From contig OY829653.1 of assembly GCA_963691815.1 (NCBI GenBank), forward strand, positions 1,947,918 through 2,011,917: DNA of 64,000 nucleotides. Direction: 5' to 3'. The position numbers and the translations under genes are program-made. The notes under the pieces were generated by a model. That model had not been told where the DNA came from. It searched no databases and worked only from the letters and a program-made list of their open reading frames with translations. The stretch is from Echiichthys vipera. Lineage: Eukaryota; Chordata; Actinopteri; Perciformes; Trachinidae. Shown here in pieces: positions 58,165 to 64,000 of this stretch (position 1 is its first letter; every line of letters starts with the position of its first letter).

Positions 58165-58518
58165 CATCTCATCTCATCTTCAGCCTCTTATCCGGGGCCG
58201 GGTCTCGGGGGCAGCAGCTCCAGCAGGGGACCCCAAACTTCCCTTTCCCGGGCCACATTAACCAGCTCTAACTGGGGGATCCTGAGGCGTTCCCAGGCCA
58301 GTGTGGAGATCTAATCTCTCCACCTGGTCCTGGGTCTTCCCCGAGGCCTCCTCCCAGCTGGACGTGCCTGGAACACCTCCCTAGGGAGACGCCCAGGGTT
58401 CATCCTTACCAGATGATCCTGAACCACCTCAACTGGCTCCTTTCAACGCAAAGGAGCAGCGGCTCTACTCCGAGTTCCTCACGGATGCTGAACTTCTCCC
58501 CCTCTCTCTAAGGGAGAC
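58165..58518 (-). mobile_element. LINE 3' end (family L), joined to a Harbinger-like fragment
   Basis: Ends at CTCTCTAAGGGAGAC, immediately followed by the interior of a Harbinger-like element (AAAAACTCAGAGGTCTACGG). Confidence 0.85.
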
Positions 58519-58729
58519 AAAAACTCAGAGGTCTACGGAAAGATCTGGAAACAAAGCCACGCATCGCCATGACGTCATCAATGCGTGTGACGTGTTACGG
58601 CGTGATGACGTATAGGCAGCAAGAAGCATTCTCCGAGGCCCAGGTAGTGTGAGTACAAACGGGCCTGGAGGGGGGGACAAGGACCCTAAAGCACGGGGCA
58701 CGGTGCAGAAGGACAGTGGGAGTGCGCCC
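58519..58729 (+). mobile_element. Harbinger-like element, right 210 bp only
   Basis: From the middle of the SANT-like ORF to the right end CAGTGGGAGTGCGCCC followed by TAA. Confidence 0.85.
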
Positions 58730-58930
58730 TAACTAAATATTGAGTGCAGAGCGGTTGCTGGGTCTGCTGTTGTGTTTTCTGTCACCACGTCTGAGGTTTA
58801 AGCTCTCAAAGCTTGCAGCAATTCAGCTTAATCCGCTTGTTGCTCGCACACAAACCAGCGTCTTGTAGCTCACGGCTCTTGTCACCTCTGTAAAAGTTTT
58901 ACCCTGCAGCGTGCACAGTCTAATAAGACA

Positions 58931-58932
58931 TG

Positions 58933-58992
<60 letters not shown>
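58931..58992. repeat. (CTG)n trinucleotide repeat, about 20 units
   Basis: Uninterrupted CTG/GCT. No gene context was established, so polyalanine or polyglutamine readings are not called. Confidence 0.95.
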
Positions 58993-58993
<1 letters not shown>

Positions 58994-59579
58994 GCGGCCC
59001 GGCTGGTGAATCGTTTCCAAATCACCCCCCTGAACTTAACGTCTCTCTCAGCTCTCAGTCGTGCTGCACGGAGGCTCTTTCTCCCTCTCTCGACACTCTT
59101 TTCTCTGCTTCCAGCCCTCCCCGGCTGCTCCTTGCTTCCTGTCACATTGTGTCTGTCAAGGGGGTGGGGGTTCAGGTTGCCCCTGGAGATGGGGAGGCCG
59201 AGTCATTCGAGGTGGCGTGATGTGGGGCGGCGTGATGGAGGACGGCGGTGGTCCTTGCTGTGAGAAAGCAGAGGGGTCCAGCGCAGGGGAACAGAGTCGC
59301 CGGGTTGATCCAAGGGCGGCTCATCATCCCATTCTCCAACCTGAAAGAGGGAAGCAGAGAGGGGCCGTGTTGGGCTTTGTGCTGCGCGTGAAAGACTGAA
59401 AGAGTCCGCGCTCCCTCGCTTTGATTGATTTTGAATATTCAATCTTTTTTGAAATGGTCTATTCTGTCGCTCTGTATGCTTCGATATATCTGAACTATCT
59501 CCCGGAGCAGCAGCATTCTCATCGCACACACAGTGACAGACGGGCCGGACTCTCACGGAGCCGGTGCCGTCCTTTAAGA

Positions 59580-59684
59580 ATGCAGTTCACTCACTCCCTC
59601 CCCCCTCCTCCTCACTCCCTCCCTCCCTCCCTCCCTCACCCCTCTCAGCCTCAAATGACCTTTCCTGGAAAACGGAGCGGTCAA

Positions 59685-59716
<32 letters not shown>

Positions 59717-59720
59717 GGTC
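59580..59720. repeat. pyrimidine-rich low-complexity tracts
   Basis: (CCCT)n at about 59613-59638 and (TC)n at 59692-59716. Confidence 0.9.
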
Positions 59721-60072
59721 CCCGCCGTCTTTTTCCCTCAAGGTGAAGTCATCGACCATTCAGCCCCTCGTGATGCCCGTCTTTGCACTCGTGATGTTGC
59801 CTGGGACGTGTCTCCCTACAGGGAAACCTCCTCTCTGTGTGTCACTCGTTCCTGCTCGCTGAGGCCGTACAGCCAGCTTACAGTGTCACACAGACAGCTG
59901 ATACGTTTGAAATGAGGGGATTGTTAGATTTGAGTTGTCAGACATTGGTGAAGAAGTGTGTGGAGAGAAAGAGAGACCAGTGTGACAGGAAGCTGACGAC
60001 TTATCAGGCTTTTATGGAGGTGGATATTTGCCAAAGTTACGTCTTTTAACCACTTTAAAATGAAGGTGCATT

Positions 60073-60561
60073 TGTACTCACACTACCTGGGCCTCGGAGA
60101 ATGCTTCTTGCTGCCTATACGTCATCACGCCGTAACACGTCACACGCATTGATGACGTCATGGCGATGCGTGGCTTTGTTTCCAGATCTTTCCGTAGACC
60201 TCGGAGTTTTTGTGCGTCTTGTCGACTGTTTTTGAATCTTTTCATCGACCAAATCTGCAGTAAACACTCCACCTCCGCATCACACCAACGTGAACCTTTC
60301 ACCGCCATTGTTTGAAATGTCCGCGCATGGTCCCTCCTTCTTTTTTCTACGTCCCAACAGGCGCACAGGAAATGACCTCAGAACCGCCGTAGGCCTCGTG
60401 CTCGTACACGTGCGCACGCTCGTGCTCGTACATGTGCAAATGTGCTTTACTAAAGCCCACCTCTCCCAAACGGGCCGTGGACGGCAAGCGTGCCGCTCCT
60501 AGACGTGGTACGGTTGCACTCACACTGGTCAAAGGAACCAGACTTTAGCCGTGAAACGTGC
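60073..60561 (-). mobile_element. Harbinger-like element without terminal repeats, between 17-bp direct repeats
   Basis: Internal part of the element (SANT-like ORF start at 60308 and the hairpin half), lacking GGGCGC-type ends. Flanked by TAAAATGAAGGTGCATT at 60056-60072 and 60562-60578. Confidence 0.85.
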
Positions 60562-60579
60562 TAAAATGAAGGTGCATTG

Positions 60580-61600
60580 GTCCTGTCATTTTTTATTCTT
60601 ACCAGCCGTGACAGCGTTGCTAGTTTTGTTTTCATCTTGTGAGTCTGTGTGTGTGTGTGTGTGTCATCAGGGCAAAATGTGGAGTGACCACCTACTGTAG
60701 TGGGAACTACCATAGAGGAGGTTCTGAGGTTTATACCCGTCTGTTGGTTTTGAGACGGACTTTGTCACCTCGATACGGTCCACAGCGTGCAAGGTAGAGT
60801 CACAGCATGCTACAGGTGAGTAGGTAAAATCAAAATGAAGACAGAGTTCAAAGATGGGGGTGGTCTGAGCAAGGTCACCTAAAGTAGGAGGGTCGGAATC
60901 TTAACGGAATCTTTTGTCGTCTAAACTTAACCTTCTCCTAAAATGAAGAAATAGTCACTCATAACCTTAATGTAGTAAGCTATTCGTTCTTAAAGACATG
61001 GTGGCAGCCATTTTGTATCTGTCATATGTGCCGTTGACCTTGAACGGTCATGTTCCCTGTTGTCTGCAGCTCTGTTCAGTGAAACACTCGGACCGAGCGG
61101 CTTTAACCCAAATGGCATTTCTGTCTTCAAAGCGTTGAGTTTGGAGCGACGGAGCCAAACTCAGGCATTAAAAGTGCTGCTGGTGATTATTCATTAATCC
61201 TGTTTTGATTAGAAATGTGTCACAGCGAGTTCCACCAAACAAACGTTTCCTTCCCTTCGTCACCTCGAGTATAGATCCAAGATTCAAGAAGCTTTGTTCT
61301 ACCCCGAGGGAAATTATGGTGCCGCAGTTTCAATGCAAAGATGAAAGGATCAGAGTGACAATAAGCATAAAAACATAAATCAAACAAATAACTAACTGTG
61401 ACAGAGTGCAGCGCTCCTTCCAAAGGGAACCGCTCTGGGACGTGCAGTGGTGGTAATGTCTGCCTCAGCTGAGACTCTTCCTCTCTGCTCTCCTCCGGCT
61501 CCTTGTCGGCCATCTTTATTTATACAGCACATTTCATACCAAGGCAACGCAACGTGCTTTACCTGAAGACACAAAAACAAAACCTTTTTTAAAAACATAA
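60580..61600. other. no confident gene
   Basis: A minus-strand ATG at 61513 opens a 41-codon frame (MADKEPEESREEESQLRQTL) between two stretches that look like dispersed repeat tails. No splice partner or poly(A) signal supports a gene. Confidence 0.3.
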
Positions 61601-61601
61601 C

Positions 61602-61936
61602 GGGCGACACGGTGCTATGGTGGTTAGCACTGTCGCCTCACAGCGAGAGGGTTCCTGGTTTGAATCCCGGCTGGGGCCCTTCTGTGTGGAGTTTGCATGT
61701 TGTCCCCGTGTCTGCGTGGGTTTTCTCCGGGTTCTCCGGTTTCCTCCCACAGCCCAAAGACGTGCAGGTGTTCGGTTCATTGATGACTCTAAATCACCCG
61801 TAGGTGTGAATGGTTGTCTGTCTCTGTTCGTCTCTATGTGTCCTGTGATAGACTGGCGTCCTGTCCAGGGTGGACCCCGCCTCACGCCCGATGTCAGCTG
61901 GGATCGGCTCCAGCCCCCCGAGACCCCGACAGAAAT
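61602..61936 (+). mobile_element. tRNA-derived SINE (family C), most complete copy
   Basis: Head ACACGGTGCTATGGTGGTTA (A box) and GGTTTGAATCCCGGC (B box), then the full body to CCCCGACAG. It runs directly into AGATTCAAAACCACCACAAA-type 42-bp family units. Confidence 0.85.
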
Positions 61937-62324
61937 AGATTCAAAACCACCACAAAAAGACACAAAATGACTAAAAATAGATTCAAAACAACCAAAAATC
62001 CAGTTTTTTACTTTAAAAGTCTTAAATTCTCCAGAATCCGAGCAGAGCGCCACGTTTCACCGCCTGCTCTGAAATAATCTGAGGAAAACTCAGTCGCAGG
62101 CTGCAAACAGCAGTTTCACTCAGGACTGCTGACGTGAAAACAACTCCCCAGAGACACAAGTGAAGGTCAGACATTTCTGGGACATAAACACAAGACACAC
62201 ACATTTTGAGTGGAGGAGATCTTTGAATTTATTTATGGGAGTTCATAAAACCTCCATCTGTGCCACTGAAGCCTCCAGGAGGTCTGCTAACACGACACAC
62301 AAGGATCGAGTTGGGATCAATTCT

Positions 62325-62945
62325 TGAGTCATTTTGCATCTTTTTGTGCTGGTTTTGCATCTGTTTTTAGTCATTTTGCATCTTTTTGTGCTGGTTTTGC
62401 ATCTATTTTTAGTCATTTTGCGTCTTTTTGTGCTGGTTTTGCATCTATTTTAGTCATTTTGTATCTTTTTGTGGTGGTTTTGCATCTATTTTTAGTCATT
62501 TTGCATCTTTTTGTGGTGGTTTTGCATCTATTTTTAGTCATTTTGCATCTTTTTGTGGTGGTTTGCATCTATTTTTAGTCATTTTGCATCTTTTTGTGGT
62601 GGTTTTGCATCTATTTTTAGTCATTTTGTATCTTTTTGTGCTGGTTTTGCATCTATTTTAGTCATTTTGCATCTTTTTGTGCTGGTTTTGCATCTATTTT
62701 TAGTCATTTTGCATCTTTTTGTGGTGGTTTTGCATCTATTTTTAGTCATTTTGCATCTTTTTGTGGTGGTTTTGCATCTATTTTTAGTCATTTTGCATCT
62801 TTTTGTGGGGGTTTTGCATCTATTTTTAGTCATTTTGCATCTTTTTGTGGCGGTTTTGCATCTAATTTTTAGTCATTTTGCATCTTTTTGTGATAATTTT
62901 GAGTAATTTTGCATCTTTTTTTGATGATTTTGCATCTATTTTTAG
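62325..62945. repeat. 42-bp minisatellite array, array 2
   Basis: About 14 copies of the unit seen at 7485-8040, with GTGCTGG and GTGGTGG variants. Confidence 0.93.
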
Positions 62946-62949
62946 TAGT

Positions 62950-63430
62950 TTTCTTCTTTTAAACCCTTATATAACATAAATGTACAGGAGACAAAGTTAA
63001 ATAATTGTTGAGAGTTCGGGCTCGTATGGACTCAGAGTTTTCTTGCTGGCTTCATCTTTTGGCCACTTCAGTGACCCTCAGGGTTGTAAAAAACTCGGAC
63101 CCTTGGATGTTTGCAGGCGCCTCGTGCAGTTTTTCTGTAATATGAAGTCTTCTTCTTGTCGGATCAAAGTTTCTCTGAAGCGGTTCTGAAAGGGTGTTAA
63201 CTCCAGAACAAGAACAAAGAAAACACGGGAGAGAAGAAGAAAAGAGTCCGGGTGAATATAGAGGCTGATGAAAGGAGCGGGGCTGACGGTAAATCTGGTT
63301 CAGTTGGAGGTTGGGCTTCAGTCCGACCCTCCGGGAGGTTCTGAGGGAATCTGGATTCAGCTCACGCTCCGCAGCTCCTGAAGTCTGACTCACAGCAGAG
63401 CGCTCCAAGGACACACAGACAGTCCCTCTG

Positions 63431-63461
<31 letters not shown>

Positions 63462-63800
63462 CGCACACACACCCCGATCATTGTGTTCTCTATGATGTGT
63501 TCTCTGTGTATATGTGACAGTATAAACGCTGATATCCGTATGTCTGTGATAGACCTGTTGTTGTTGCACTCAAAAGACTAAACACAGAAGCCAGTTGATG
63601 AGTTTGAAGCAATATAATTAAAGAAATACGTTGTTCATTGATTCACTCTCGCTGAGTCTGAGTAATCATCCTGTTTTTATGCTTTAAATGAGAGTTAACA
63701 CGTCATAACTGTTTGTTAAGGACAGGGGTGGGTGATTCTGCTCCTGAAGCAGTCTTTTCAAAAGAAGCCTAATTAGTTTGTTGTTTGGAACACACTGAAT
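62950..63800. other. no gene seen
   Basis: Mixed sequence with a short (AC)n at 63442-63470. A fragment resembling the hAT-like MITE end (GGACAGGGGTGGGTGATTCTGCTCCTG) is at about 63720-63748. Confidence 0.45.
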
Positions 63801-63810
63801 CATTATTATC

Positions 63811-64000
<190 letters not shown>

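Noticed and set aside
58930..59220. Polyalanine protein from the CTG tract
   Set aside because: Low-complexity frame without gene context; the opposite strand is equally open as polyglutamine and polyserine.
61390..61513. MADKEPEESREEESQLRQTL small protein gene
   Set aside because: Embedded between sequences that look like dispersed repeat tails (TATAAATAAAG), with no splice or poly(A) support.

Overview
This is a stretch of eukaryotic, almost certainly teleost fish, chromosome; I cannot name the species. The coding content is split into short exons with GT-AG introns and in-frame phases. The encoded proteins are vertebrate-like (SNRNP48, sorcin, METTL25B/RRNAD1, ISG20L2, Frizzled-type cysteine-rich domains). 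The rest is packed with fish-type repeats: long (CA)n tracts, tRNA-derived SINEs, LINE 3' ends, hAT-, Harbinger- and Tc1-like non-autonomous transposons, and a chromodomain Ty3/gypsy fragment.

Layout. 0.5-6.1 kb: 5' part of SNRNP48 (minus strand; its 3' exons lie off the left edge). 7.0-8.5 kb: last three recognisable exons of an unidentified minus-strand gene. 13.3-21.3 kb: complete sorcin gene (sri, plus, 8 exons), with a degenerate gypsy element antisense in intron 4, an inverted duplication around exon 1 and a four-fold tandem copy of its last exon. 23.6-25.8 kb: four minus-strand exons of a second penta-EF-hand gene, with the same exon phases as sorcin, arranged tail to tail with it. 28.0-32.9 kb: a minus-strand gene for a predicted secreted protein made of four consecutive Frizzled-type CRDs, one per phase-0 exon, with no seven-helix region. 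This is the most unusual gene here. 34.7-41.7 kb: METTL25B (minus, 8 exons). 44.8-47.7 kb: ISG20L2 (plus). The METTL25B/ISG20L2 head-to-head pair is also neighbouring in human. 48-64 kb: almost only repeats, with one possible first exon of a gene leaving to the right (about 56.6-56.83 kb).

The genes do not form one pathway: a minor-spliceosome protein, calcium sensors, a putative Wnt-type ligand-binding protein, a methyltransferase-like protein and a 3'-5' exonuclease. What ties the window together is transposon history. At least nine copies of one Harbinger-like element are present. One has its empty pre-insertion site preserved elsewhere in the window, and another sits without its terminal repeats between 17-bp direct repeats. 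Exon coordinates were derived by reading splice signals and phases by eye and may be off by a base or two. No transcript data were available.
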